From Ardenticatenia bacterium (GTDB lineage Bacteria; Chloroflexota; Anaerolineae; Aggregatilineales; Aggregatilineaceae), in assembly GCA_026984385.1 (NCBI GenBank), contig JALSSH010000482.1, positions 1 through 8,563 of the forward strand: 8,563 bases of DNA, read 5' to 3'. How positions within the stretch are numbered: position 1 is the stretch's first letter; every line of letters starts with the position of its first letter. The notes under the pieces are model-generated. The model was not told where the DNA came from. It saw only the letters and a program-made list of their open reading frames with translations, and did no database searches. Below, piece after piece: positions 1-6,634 of the stretch. Made by a program: the position numbers and the translations under genes.

Positions 1-1216
1 GATCGTAAACGAGCGTGCCCGCAAGCTCGGCGTTTAGATAGTCCGCCAGAGCGTCTATGCCGTCGTGCTGACCGCGATCCCCGCCGAGCGGCAGCTCGCC
101 ACGCAGCGCGGCGCGCGTGCTCGGCAGCGTGCCCAGGGCGAGGCTCAACGCCAACCCCACCGCCACGCTCCGCCGTGCGCCGAGCGCGCGCCATACGCCG
201 ACCAACGCTCGCGCCGCCAAGATCAACAACAGCGGCGTCAGAGGATACAGATAACGGTCATAGGTGTTGAACGCGACGAGCCAATACGCGCCCAGCCAGG
301 CCAATGCGTACCCCATCAGTGCCCAATCCAGCACGGCGGCGCGGTCACGACGGCGCACATCGCGCGCCAACTGCCACGCTACGCCCAGCGCCATTGCTAC
401 GCCTAACCACTCCGCGCCAACGGCCCAGCGTAGCCAGCCTAACCACGCGCCCAGACGCGCGACCACTTCATCGGAGCGGATGAGGCGGGTCGGCATGTTG
501 TGGGCGCGCGCCAGCGCCCAAAAGCTGCGTGGCGCGCGCCCCGCGTCCCAAAGCATAAGCGCGCCCACGCCTAACGCTAACAGCGCAGCCAAGCGCACCG
601 CGCCGCGCAAAACTTCGTGGGGACGCCGCCCCCACGAACTCGCCCATGCGATAGCGCCCAACCCCAACGCCAGCGGCACAACTTGCCATGCGGACGTTTT
701 GCTGGCGACGCCCAGCGCCAAAGCCGCACCCGCCCACGCCCAACGTCTCCGCACGGCCAGCCACACGCCGAGCAATGCCCAAAACGTTGCTTGCACGTCG
801 GTAAAGACGGTGGCGGCAAAGCCGAGCGCATACGGAGAGAAGCCCCACAACGCCGCTGCACTCCATCCCACCGCACGATCGCGATACAAATCGCGCGCCA
901 GGGCGTAAAGCACCGCCACGCTCAGCAAGCTAAAAAAGACGTTCGGCAACCGCGCGCTCCATTCGCTCACACCCAGCGCGCAGAAACTCAGCGCCACGTT
1001 GTAGAGCGTCAGCGGCGGTTTGTCCAGCTCCGGATGATGTAGCAACAGCCAATCGCCGCGCAGCGCGATTGTGCGCGCTTGTGTGGCAAAGAGCGCCTCG
1101 TCCGGATGTAAACGCACGTCCACGCCCAACAACACGATCCGCACCCCTGCCGCTGCGATCAACAACACAAGCGCCGACCATCGCCAGGCCGACGCTTGTA
1201 GGAGGTTGCGGTTCAT
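1..1216 (-). CDS. GT39/PMT-type membrane glycosyltransferase (3' end cut by window edge)
   Basis: The reading frame from ATG at 1216-1214 stays open for 405 codons to base 1, so the C-terminus is missing. The product is a polytopic GT-C fold transferase of the PMT/ArnT type, which moves a sugar from a polyprenyl-phosphate carrier to a protein or glycan outside the membrane. After the first membrane helix (about residues 12-30) comes RLHPDEALFATQA, with the Asp39-Glu40 pair that is catalytic in this fold. It is followed by HHPELDKPPLTLY, with the conserved Asp65-Lys66 of the first periplasmic loop. Many Leu/Ala-rich helices follow, and FNTYDRYLYPLTPLLLIL sits near residue 320. It starts 23 bases after the GT2 stop codon, which implies an operon in which the GT2 supplies the lipid-linked donor. 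The SD before the ATG is weak, so translational coupling is possible. The family is clear. The acceptor and the sugar cannot be read from sequence. Confidence 0.85.
   Translation of the reverse strand, partial: MNRNLLQASAWRWSALVLLIAAAGVRIVLLGVDVRLHPDEALFATQARTIALRGDWLLLHHPELDKPPLTLYNVALSFCALGVSEWSARLPNVFFSLLSVAVLYALARDLYRDRAVGWSAAALWGFSPYALGFAATVFTDVQATFWALLGVWLAVRRRWAWAGAALALGVASKTSAWQVVPLALGLGAIAWASSWGRRPHEVLRGAVRLAALLALGVGALMLWDAGRAPRSFWALARAHNMPTRLIRSDEVVARLGAWLGWLRWAVGAEWLGVAMALGVAWQLARDVRRRDRAAVLDWALMGYALAWLGAYWLVAFNTYDRYLYPLTPLLLILAARALVGVWRALGARRSVAVGLALSLALGTLPSTRAALRGELPLGGDRGQHDGIDALADYLNAELAGTLVYD
614..638. repeat. 25-base palindromic element inside the GT39 reading frame
   Basis: Two perfectly complementary 9-base arms (TTCGTGGGG at 614-622 and CCCCACGAA at 630-638) flank a 7-base spacer. 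On the minus strand the element encodes about residues 193-201 (SSWGRRPHE), a polar patch between two hydrophobic helices of the GT39 protein. The frame is preserved. It resembles REP-like or Rickettsia-palindromic-element-like insertions that settle in extramembrane loops. Whether it is repeated elsewhere in the genome cannot be seen from one copy. Confidence 0.55.
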
Positions 1217-1239
1217 GGTGTTCGTGTGAGGTTGCGTCC

Positions 1240-1929
1240 CTAGTCTGTAAAACGGTAGCGGATCAACGTCCAAAGGGCTTGCACGCCGTCGCGCCAGGAA
1301 ATTTTCTTGCCCTCGTTCCATTCACGCCCGTTGTAGGAGATCGGCACTTCGTAGATGCGATGGCCGCGCTTGAGGATTTTGGCCGTGACTTCCGGCTCAA
1401 AGTCAAAGCGGCGCGAGCGCAACGGGAGATCGCGTACCAGCTCTGCGCGGAAGACCTTGTAGCAAGTTTCCATATCGCTCAGGATGGCGTTGTACAGCAA
1501 GTTGGTTGTGAAGGTCAAGATGCGGTTGGCGACCATATTCCAAAAGAACATGGCTTTACGTGGCCCGCCCAAAAAGCGCGAGCCGTACACCACATCGGCA
1601 ATGCCTTCTTCAAGCGGCTTGAGCAAAACGGGATATTCGCGCGGGTCGTATTCCAGGTCGGCGTCTTGGATCAGAAAGACATCACCGGTGGCGTGCTGAA
1701 AACCGGTGCGCACGGCAGCGCCCTTGCCCATGTTGCGCTCGTGGTAAATGATCTTCAGATCGTCGCCGCGCTCGATCCGCTCTAAAATTTCGCGCGTGCC
1801 GTCTGTTGAGCCGTCATCCACCACAATAATTTCGTGCGCCAACCCTACCGCCCGCACACGGCGAACGATCTCCTCGACGGTATTTTTTTCGTTGTAGCAG
1901 GGAATGATAACGGATAATTTCAAGCTCAA
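1240..1929 (-). CDS. GT2 glycosyltransferase, dolichol/polyprenyl-phosphate mannose synthase-like (DPM1-like)
   Basis: This 229-residue GT-A enzyme transfers a sugar (typically mannose from GDP-mannose) to a polyprenyl phosphate at the inner face of the membrane. The sequence shows LSVIIPCYNE at 5-14 (nucleotide-binding start), VVDDGSTDGT at 36-45, the metal-binding QDADLEY at 88-94, VVYGSRFLGG at 113-122 and METCYKVFR at 153-161. The GREWNEGKKISWRDG segment at 201-215 is typical of DPM1-like proteins. There are no C-terminal membrane helices, so it is the short single-domain form. I place the start at TTG 1929-1927, because AGGA lies 8 bases before it and the family motif begins within five residues. 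An in-frame ATG at 2004 lies upstream of the promoter -10/-35 boxes and would add 25 residues without homology. The downstream GT39 gene is the likely user of its product. Confidence 0.9.
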   Translation of the reverse strand: MSLKLSVIIPCYNEKNTVEEIVRRVRAVGLAHEIIVVDDGSTDGTREILERIERGDDLKIIYHERNMGKGAAVRTGFQHATGDVFLIQDADLEYDPREYPVLLKPLEEGIADVVYGSRFLGGPRKAMFFWNMVANRILTFTTNLLYNAILSDMETCYKVFRAELVRDLPLRSRRFDFEPEVTAKILKRGHRIYEVPISYNGREWNEGKKISWRDGVQALWTLIRYRFTD

Positions 1930-1937
1930 TGCCGTTG

Positions 1938-1941
1938 TCCT
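1938..1941 (-). promoter_or_regulatory. Ribosome binding site that sets the TTG start of the GT2 gene
   Basis: AGGA on the minus strand stands 8 bases before the TTG at 1929. It is the only plausible SD between the promoter and the conserved LSVIIPCYNE motif, so it supports a TTG rather than the far upstream ATG. Confidence 0.6.
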
Positions 1942-1969
1942 ATTGTTTTTTGCCCTCGCATGGCACGGA

Positions 1970-1998
1970 ATTATAACCGACCCCAGCACCCCAGACAA
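1970..1998 (-). promoter_or_regulatory. Sigma70-like promoter for the GT2-GT39 operon
   Basis: On the minus strand a -35 box TTGTCT (1998-1993, 4 of 6 consensus bases) and a perfect -10 box TATAAT (1975-1970) are separated by exactly 17 bases. Transcription would start near 1963 and give a leader of about 34 bases to the TTG start at 1929. Confidence 0.65.
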
Positions 1999-2109
1999 CG
2001 GCAAATTGCGGAGCTGGGGAAAGAAAGCAAGATGGGGTCACCTAACGTGATGTTGCATTCGCAGCATGAGTTCGTGCCCCGGCGCGTAGCGTAACCCGAC
2101 CCGTTCGCG

Positions 2110-2142
2110 TACAATAACATTGTCCCCGCGCCGCAACGGGGA
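2110..2142 (+). promoter_or_regulatory. Putative -10 box and 5' leader hairpin of the small membrane protein gene
   Basis: TACAAT at 2110-2115 could be a -10 box; no convincing -35 box is seen 17 bases upstream. Directly after it, TCCCCG (2123-2128) and CGGGGA (2137-2142) can form a six-pair hairpin with an 8-base loop at what would be the 5' end of the mRNA. An AAAGGA SD at 2149-2154 follows. The rest of 1999-2109 shows nothing I can name. Confidence 0.3.
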
Positions 2143-2161
2143 ACCACTAAAGGATGCGACC

Positions 2162-2527
2162 ATGTCCCGTTCTCGATGGATATATGTGTTCAAACGTCTG
2201 GCACTGCTCGAAGCCGTGATCCTTGTGCTTGTGGCCCTATTTTGCTTGCTGGCAGGCTGGCGCGCTGCCGACGAGATCGGCATGGCGCTGATGCTCGCCG
2301 GCGTGTTGGTGTTTGCCTTTGGCCCGATGACGCTCATGGGCGGCTGGAGCAACACGCGCTCTTGGGGCTACCAATACATCCAAACCATGCGCGAAGAAGC
2401 TATTGACGAGCGCGCGCGGGAACATCAGGCCGAAATGAGTAGCAACATGGGGTTGGTTTGGCCTTCGATGTTGCTGGGCAGTTTCACCATCGGGCTTGCG
2501 GTGATAGTGCAGATGCTCTTTGCGTGA
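2162..2527 (+). CDS. Small three-helix membrane protein, function unknown
   Basis: The product has 121 residues and I do not recognise a family. The ATG at 2162 has AAAGGA seven bases upstream; a TTG at 2120 in the same frame lacks an SD and lies beside the presumed transcription start. Hydrophobic segments lie at about 13-32, 39-60 and 98-120. Basic residues precede the first helix (RSRW, KR), and the long polar loop 61-97 is rich in charged residues (MREEAIDERAREH). This suggests N-terminus and loop in the cytoplasm and C-terminus outside. The stop is 8 bases before the Nudix start, so the two genes are probably co-transcribed. No catalytic motif is visible. A helper or sensor role is possible but unsupported. 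Confidence 0.75.
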   Translation: MSRSRWIYVFKRLALLEAVILVLVALFCLLAGWRAADEIGMALMLAGVLVFAFGPMTLMGGWSNTRSWGYQYIQTMREEAIDERAREHQAEMSSNMGLVWPSMLLGSFTIGLAVIVQMLFA

Positions 2528-2535
2528 GGGGGACA

Positions 2536-3036
2536 ATGAGCCAGGGAGAATTCCCACCGCGCGTGACGCTATGCGTAGGCGCAGTGGTACACAGCGGCGA
2601 CGGCGTGCTTTTTGTGCGCCAAACCTACGGCGAGAACCTGCGCGGTGTCTGGACGCTACCCTGGGGGTTTGTGCAGGGACGGCTGGACGACGGCTCGCCG
2701 GACCCGCCTCACTTGGCCGCGCTGCGCGAAACATTGGAAGAGGCGGGCGTCCGCGCCGAGATCGAAGGATTGCTGGGCATTCAGCAGCACGCCGCTTCGG
2801 ATGGCTCGCCGCGCGTGTATTTTCTCTTCTTGTGCCGTCCGCTCAGCGGCGAGCCAACGCCCGACGGCGTGGAGACCGACGCTGCGCGTTATTTTACCCT
2901 CACCGAGCTGGAAGCCACCCCCGACCCCGTGGACCCGTTTTGCCTGTGGTTGGCGCGGCGGGTGTTGCGTGGTGAGCATCACCTCATCCCGCCTTGTCCC
3001 GCCAACCCTTACGCGCCTCATCTCGCTTTCCTCTGA
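2536..3036 (+). CDS. Nudix hydrolase
   Basis: This 166-residue cytoplasmic enzyme would cleave a nucleoside diphosphate linked to another moiety (ADP-ribose, NADH, a sugar nucleotide or a damaged nucleotide). ATG at 2536 follows a purine-rich GAGGGGGA stretch. An earlier in-frame start at 2458 would overlap the preceding gene by 70 bases and adds non-homologous residues. VTLCVGAVV at 10-18 and WTLPWGFVQG at 39-48 are the usual strands before the Nudix box, and the metal-binding helix is intact as RETLEEAG at 64-71. Between the box glycine (Gly44) and Arg64 there are 19 residues instead of the canonical 13, and the GE of the loop is replaced by GR followed by DDGSPDPP. It is therefore a loop-extended variant. 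The substrate cannot be predicted. Confidence 0.88.
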   Translation: MSQGEFPPRVTLCVGAVVHSGDGVLFVRQTYGENLRGVWTLPWGFVQGRLDDGSPDPPHLAALRETLEEAGVRAEIEGLLGIQQHAASDGSPRVYFLFLCRPLSGEPTPDGVETDAARYFTLTELEATPDPVDPFCLWLARRVLRGEHHLIPPCPANPYAPHLAFL

Positions 3037-3070
3037 GCGCACGCGGCGTGTTTCCCGCCCCGCCTGCGCC

Positions 3071-3081
3071 TATACTATAAT
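3071..3081 (+). promoter_or_regulatory. -10 promoter element upstream of the acyl-CoA dehydrogenase
   Basis: TATACTATAAT contains two overlapping -10-like hexamers, the second (TATAAT, 3076-3081) a perfect match. No good -35 is found at 16-18 bases. Transcription would begin near 3088 and give an AT-rich leader of about 47 bases in an otherwise GC-rich region, with a small palindrome CAAAAGTTTTTG at 3091-3102. This suggests that the acyl-CoA dehydrogenase has its own promoter and does not depend only on read-through from the Nudix gene. Confidence 0.5.
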
Positions 3082-3134
3082 CTTTCACACCAAAAGTTTT
3101 TGTTTGCCAATTTTTCATTCTGGAGCGAAGAGAT

Positions 3135-4319
3135 ATGCCATCCGACACACTTTCCCTTCCCTTTGAACTCAGCGAAGAGCACCGCATGTTGCGCGACGCC
3201 GTGCGCGAATTCGCCCAGCGCGAGATCGCCCCGATTGCCGCCGCTTTTGACGAAAGCGGCGAATTCCCGCTGGAAACGGTGCGCAAGATGGGTGAGATGG
3301 GCTTGATGGGCATCGAAATTCCCGAAGAATACGGTGGTGCAGGCATGGACACCGTCGCCTACGTGCTGGCGATGATCGAGATCGCCAAAGCGGACGCCGC
3401 GCACAGCACCGTGATGAGCGTCAACAACAGCTTGGTGAACTGGGGGCTTTACACGTTCGGCACAGAAGCGCAAAAACAAAAGTACCTTGCCCCTATCGCG
3501 CGCGGAGAAAGGATCGGCGCGTATTCGCTCACCGAGCCGCAAAGTGGCAGCGACGCCGCCGGTATGCGCAGCCGTGCTGTGCTCAACGACGCGGGCACAC
3601 ACTACATCATCAACGGACGCAAGAGTTGGGTCACCAGCGGCCCGATCGCGGATATCGTGATCCTCTTCACCATGACCGAGCCGGAAAAGGGGCATCACGG
3701 CATCACCGCGTTTATCATAGACCCAGAGCGCCCGGGCTTCATACGCGGCAAAAAAGAGCCTAAGTTGGGCATCCGTGCCAGCGCTACCAGCGAGTTGGTG
3801 TTTGAAAACTACGAGTGCCCGGTCGAAAACATCCTCGGCGCGCCCGGGCAGGGCTTCAAGATCGCTATGACGCTTTTGGACGCGGGACGTATCGGCATTG
3901 CGGCGCAGGCGGTCGGCATCGCGGAAGCAGCGTATGAGGCGGCGGTCGGCTACGCCCGCGAGCGTGAGGCCTTTGGGCACAAGATCGGCCAGTTCCAGAT
4001 GATCCAGCAAAAGATCGCCGATATGAAAACACGCTTAGAAGCGGCGCGTTTGCTCACCTTCAACGCGGCCATCGCCAAGATGCGCCATGCGCGGACCGGC
4101 GCGCGCTACACGACGGAGGCGAGTATGGCCAAACTTTTCGCCAGCGAAACGGCCATGTTCATCACCCATCAAACCGTACAAATTCACGGTGGGATGGGGT
4201 ATAGTAAGGAGTTGCCCGTAGAGCGCTATTTCCGCGACGCGAAGATCACCGAAATTTATGAGGGCACGAGCGAAATTCAGCGTATGGTGATCGCGCGGCG
4301 GGAGCTGGGCTTGCGCTGA
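3135..4319 (+). CDS. Acyl-CoA dehydrogenase (short/branched-chain type)
   Basis: This 394-residue FAD enzyme oxidises an acyl-CoA to the trans-2-enoyl-CoA and passes electrons to ETF, in fatty-acid or branched-chain amino acid breakdown. The length is normal for the family. ATG at 3135 has GGAG nine bases upstream. The N-terminal helical domain begins FELSEEHRMLRDAVREF. The first family signature is LTEPQSGSDAAG at 132-143, followed by NGRKSWVTSG at 160-169 in the FAD/substrate region. The second signature starts at QIHGGMGYSKELPVERYF (349-366). The catalytic base is Glu376 in IYEGTSEIQR, the position used by short- and medium-chain enzymes. ALDAGRI-like sequence (LLDAGRIGIAAQ) marks the C-terminal domain. 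No ETF gene is adjacent. Methylmalonyl-CoA epimerase further right fits branched-chain or odd-chain catabolism. The exact chain length preference is not readable. Confidence 0.95.
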   Translation: MPSDTLSLPFELSEEHRMLRDAVREFAQREIAPIAAAFDESGEFPLETVRKMGEMGLMGIEIPEEYGGAGMDTVAYVLAMIEIAKADAAHSTVMSVNNSLVNWGLYTFGTEAQKQKYLAPIARGERIGAYSLTEPQSGSDAAGMRSRAVLNDAGTHYIINGRKSWVTSGPIADIVILFTMTEPEKGHHGITAFIIDPERPGFIRGKKEPKLGIRASATSELVFENYECPVENILGAPGQGFKIAMTLLDAGRIGIAAQAVGIAEAAYEAAVGYAREREAFGHKIGQFQMIQQKIADMKTRLEAARLLTFNAAIAKMRHARTGARYTTEASMAKLFASETAMFITHQTVQIHGGMGYSKELPVERYFRDAKITEIYEGTSEIQRMVIARRELGLR

Positions 4320-4339
4320 GCCGCGCTCCAGGCAGACCA

Positions 4340-4385
4340 TGCCGACGTTGCCGTCGGCAGCGAGCCTCCCCGCCCGACGGCGGGG
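4340..4385. repeat. Two tandem GC-rich hairpins with an alternative pairing
   Basis: Hairpin 1 has arms TGCCGACG (4340-4347) and CGTCGGCA (4352-4359) around TTGC. Hairpin 2 has arms CCCCGCC (4368-4374) and GGCGGGG (4379-4385) around CGAC. GCCGTCGG (4350-4357) can instead pair perfectly with CCGACGGC (4374-4381), which would break both. There is no U-tract, so a classical intrinsic terminator is unlikely. REP-like repeats, an RNA-stability element, or an attenuator for the following gene, whose SD starts 11 bases downstream, are possible. Confidence 0.5.
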
Positions 4386-4395
4386 CACGATAAGC

Positions 4396-4400
4396 GGAGG
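4396..4400 (+). promoter_or_regulatory. Ribosome binding site that sets the start of the membrane-anchored hydrolase
   Basis: A perfect GGAGG stands seven bases before ATG 4408. This favours ATG 4408 over the in-frame ATG at 4339, which would place the hairpin pair inside the coding sequence and lacks an SD. Confidence 0.75.
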
Positions 4401-4407
4401 ATTTTCC

Positions 4408-6108
4408 ATGCGTGACGAAGAAAACCGGCGTTCGGACGCCGAGGACAACACATCCCCTGATGAAGCGAGGACAGCTCAAGACCCGCTCGCCAAAGCGCTG
4501 CGCGATCTGCCGCGTATGCGCCCCATCGGTGAGGGCGAAAGCGAAAAGATGACCTTTCGCCCGCCCCCGCCCACCGTCAGCCGTGTGAGCGGTATGGTGC
4601 AAGGTTGCGGCGGGTTGGCGCTGACCGTTGTTGCCGGAATTATGTTCTTGGCGGCGATGGGCTACGGCTTCTACCTGTGGGGACCGGGGTTGTTGCTTGC
4701 CAGCGGCTTGATCTTGCTGGCTGCTACGTTAGGCGTCTGGCGTGGGCAACGTGTGCCGATCATTGCCTCGATTGCAGCGTTGATCGTGGCGGGCGTGGTC
4801 GGTTACTTCTGGCAAGCGTTTGTGGTGGTGGCCGGTCGCCTGGTCCCGCTGGGGCAAATCGGCATGTTTCTCGGGCAAACTACCAGCCTGATCGCGCTCT
4901 TGCTGGTGGCGGCGCTGGTGACTAATGTGGCGAGTTTGCTGTATTGGAAGCGCTTATGGCCTTCTACGGCGCGCGGTCTGACGCTTTGGGTCGGTGGGGC
5001 GGTGACGCTGATCGTGATCGCGGTTGGCCTACATATCAGCCAACAACAACAGCGCGAAAACTGGCTGGATTCGCACCTGGCCGGTTGGCAGGCCGAAGCG
5101 GCTACCGATTCGCTCACGCTTGGCTCTAGTCTCAACGTGACGCTCGGTTACACCTTCACCACGTTGGATGATGGCGACGACGACCGTTACGAAGTGCGCC
5201 TGGCCGAGCTACAAGCGGCGGTGGACGCCGGCGCAGCAGTGGTACGCATGACCGCTAGTGGCGATATGTTGCTGGAAGCGCAAGAGCCGCGCATGTTCGG
5301 CGACGGGGACGATGAGGCGGGCCTCGCTAAGGCGCGGGCGCGCGTCGAGCGCCAACGCGCGGTGGAAGCGCGCTTCATGGCGGCGGTTGCCCAAAGCGGC
5401 GTGGACGTGATGTTGGCGGACTATCAATATTCGCCCTATTTGCTCGTGCGCGCCTACGAGGAAAAGCAGGACATCCCCTGGGAAGAATTTACCCAAATCC
5501 AGGAAAACCGTATCCGCTACTATGCGCGAACGTATCAACCGGCATACTACGAAGTGCTCAACGAGCCGAGCATGTACGACGACTATAGCCGCGTGGCTTT
5601 GCCGGAAGATATGGACGCGGTGGACGTCTGGGTACAGCAAGCCGAACGGCTGGCCGCCGCCGTGCGAGAAGAAAGCCCGCAAACTCAAATCGGCTTCAGC
5701 ATCGCGCTCCAAGACGAGCTGGACGCGGAAATTTATTCCCGATTGATGAAGTCCGACGCGATCGATTTCGTCGGTTTTCGTGTGTACCAGCCTGGGGCCT
5801 TTCAGGTGCTCGATGAGCTTTTTGCCGAACGCGGCCATCCGCACGATTACGGCAAACAAGGGTGGATCACCGAAACGTGGTATGGGGCATGCGTAGCACC
5901 GCAACGCAGCCAAAGCCTGGACGCTAAATGGTTGGCCGCCACCATTGCCTACGCTGCACAGGGAGGCATGGATGCCGTCCTAGCGAGTGATTTGGGCTGC
6001 TTTTTGCAAAAAGGCGGCACACTGCTCGGCGACAATCCACAGCCCAACAGCCGCACCGACGTATGGCAGCGCTGGCACGAACTGATCTTAACCTGGCAAC
6101 GCTCTTAG
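4408..6108 (+). CDS. Membrane-anchored glycoside hydrolase-like protein (five TM helices plus clan GH-A-like barrel)
   Basis: The 566-residue product has three parts. Residues 1-65 are polar and charged and probably cytoplasmic. Hydrophobic helices lie at about 66-91, 92-111, 116-142, 150-179 and 189-210; with the N-terminus inside, an odd number puts the rest outside. Residues 235-566 look like a (beta/alpha)8 glycosidase of clan GH-A. YYEVLNEPSMYDD at 380-392 carries the Asn-Glu pair (Asn385, Glu386 as acid/base), and GWITETWYG at 485-493 supplies a second Glu (489) as likely nucleophile, about 100 residues later as expected. AGAAVVRMTASGD (274-286) resembles an early barrel strand. I cannot assign a numbered GH family. 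Action on cell-surface or environmental glycan is inferred. The gene is followed convergently by a minus-strand gene 33 bases away. It could also be a catalytically silent barrel, but both Glu positions are present. Confidence 0.75.
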   Translation: MRDEENRRSDAEDNTSPDEARTAQDPLAKALRDLPRMRPIGEGESEKMTFRPPPPTVSRVSGMVQGCGGLALTVVAGIMFLAAMGYGFYLWGPGLLLASGLILLAATLGVWRGQRVPIIASIAALIVAGVVGYFWQAFVVVAGRLVPLGQIGMFLGQTTSLIALLLVAALVTNVASLLYWKRLWPSTARGLTLWVGGAVTLIVIAVGLHISQQQQRENWLDSHLAGWQAEAATDSLTLGSSLNVTLGYTFTTLDDGDDDRYEVRLAELQAAVDAGAAVVRMTASGDMLLEAQEPRMFGDGDDEAGLAKARARVERQRAVEARFMAAVAQSGVDVMLADYQYSPYLLVRAYEEKQDIPWEEFTQIQENRIRYYARTYQPAYYEVLNEPSMYDDYSRVALPEDMDAVDVWVQQAERLAAAVREESPQTQIGFSIALQDELDAEIYSRLMKSDAIDFVGFRVYQPGAFQVLDELFAERGHPHDYGKQGWITETWYGACVAPQRSQSLDAKWLAATIAYAAQGGMDAVLASDLGCFLQKGGTLLGDNPQPNSRTDVWQRWHELILTWQRS

Positions 6109-6110
6109 AG

Positions 6111-6131
6111 GGGCAAGCAAAAGCGCTGCCC
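6111..6131. terminator. Possible weak bidirectional terminator between convergent genes
   Basis: GGGCA (6111-6115) and TGCCC (6127-6131) with an inner GC/GC pair around AAAA can form an imperfect hairpin in the 33-base gap between the converging stop codons. No T-tract follows on either strand, so termination is a guess based on position. Confidence 0.25.
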
Positions 6132-6141
6132 GCTTCATGCT

Positions 6142-6549
6142 TCAGGGGGAGTCGGGCGGAGTGGGCGGCGCTTGAGTGTCGGACGCCCCACCGGAAAGCA
6201 AAAATTGCCGTGCACTCTGATAGTCATCAAAAAGGTAAATGAGAGTGCGCCCCGCCAAGCTATTCAATCTTTCCACCAGGGGCAGGAAGCGTTCAGGGGC
6301 ATGAGCCAATGCCAAAGTGCCACGATTGGAGTGATAGGGGATAGGGCTATTAATGTAAAGCTCGACTATACTTTCCTCGTAGCCTTCGGCCTCGTTCATA
6401 TCTAGCAACGTGTGGATCGGGCGCGGGGCATTGTCCAGGATGTTTTCCAGGTCTTCGATGAGAAACAACATATCCTGGTGGGTCACGACTCCATACCAGC
6501 GCGAGATCAGAATGTGGTTGGGAACAAGCCAGCGTATTTCAATGGGCAT
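6142..6549 (-). CDS. Small SpoIIAA/STAS-like protein, function unknown
   Basis: The 135-residue product begins MPIEIRWLVPNHILISRWYGVVTH. This is a two-strand opening followed by an amphipathic helix (QDMLFLIEDLENIL), then a strand with IHTLLDMNEAEG at 45-56. Later come GTLALAHAPERFLPLVERL at 77-95 and RTLIYLFDDYQSARQFL at 101-117. The alternating strand-helix order resembles the SpoIIAA/STAS-like fold of small bacterial proteins. I infer this by pattern, not by a diagnostic motif. The tail 118-135 is Pro/Ser/Thr-rich and disordered. ATG 6549 has GGAAG five bases upstream; the frame is open further upstream only antisense to the epimerase. It is divergent from the epimerase gene with 85 bases between starts. 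No active site is visible; protein-protein regulation is the usual role of such folds. Confidence 0.7.
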   Translation of the reverse strand: MPIEIRWLVPNHILISRWYGVVTHQDMLFLIEDLENILDNAPRPIHTLLDMNEAEGYEESIVELYINSPIPYHSNRGTLALAHAPERFLPLVERLNSLAGRTLIYLFDDYQSARQFLLSGGASDTQAPPTPPDSP

Positions 6550-6598
6550 GGTCACTTCCGCCGGAAATACGTGCGTCCAAAGCGTTTCTCTCCTTTTC

Positions 6599-6606
6599 AG
6601 TATACT
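6599..6606. promoter_or_regulatory. Palindromic AGTATACT shared by two divergent promoters
   Basis: The perfect 8-base palindrome AGTATACT gives TATACT as a -10 box on both strands: plus 6601-6606 for the epimerase and minus 6604-6599 for the SpoIIAA-like gene. The -35 regions are weak on both sides. Predicted starts near 6613 (plus) and 6592 (minus) give leaders of about 22 and 43 bases. Overlapping -10 boxes would make the two promoters mutually exclusive. Confidence 0.4.
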
Positions 6607-6634
6607 ACAAGATAACACAAGATGAGAGGAAATC

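Noticed and set aside
264..908. Long open frames on the plus strand across 65-1042, and others on the minus strand at 468-866 and 577-876.
   Set aside because: They are antisense or out-of-frame to the GT39 frame, rich in Arg/Pro/Ala/His as expected from GC-rich shadow frames, and show no domain pattern.
1930..2004. N-terminal extension of the GT2 protein from ATG 2004.
   Set aside because: The extension runs across the -35/-10 boxes and lacks family similarity, while TTG 1929 has an SD at good spacing and starts right at the conserved motif.
3075..4010. A 311-codon minus-strand open frame opposite the acyl-CoA dehydrogenase.
   Set aside because: It lies antisense to a gene with all family signatures; its His/Asp/Arg-rich composition is typical of a shadow frame.
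6539..6580. A 13-codon leader reading frame on the minus strand (TTG at 6580, SD AAGGAG at 6595-6590) ending just inside the SpoIIAA-like gene, suggesting translational coupling.
   Set aside because: With the -10 box at 6604-6599 the transcript should begin near 6592, so the SD would be only partly transcribed. It works only if an upstream promoter exists, which I do not see.
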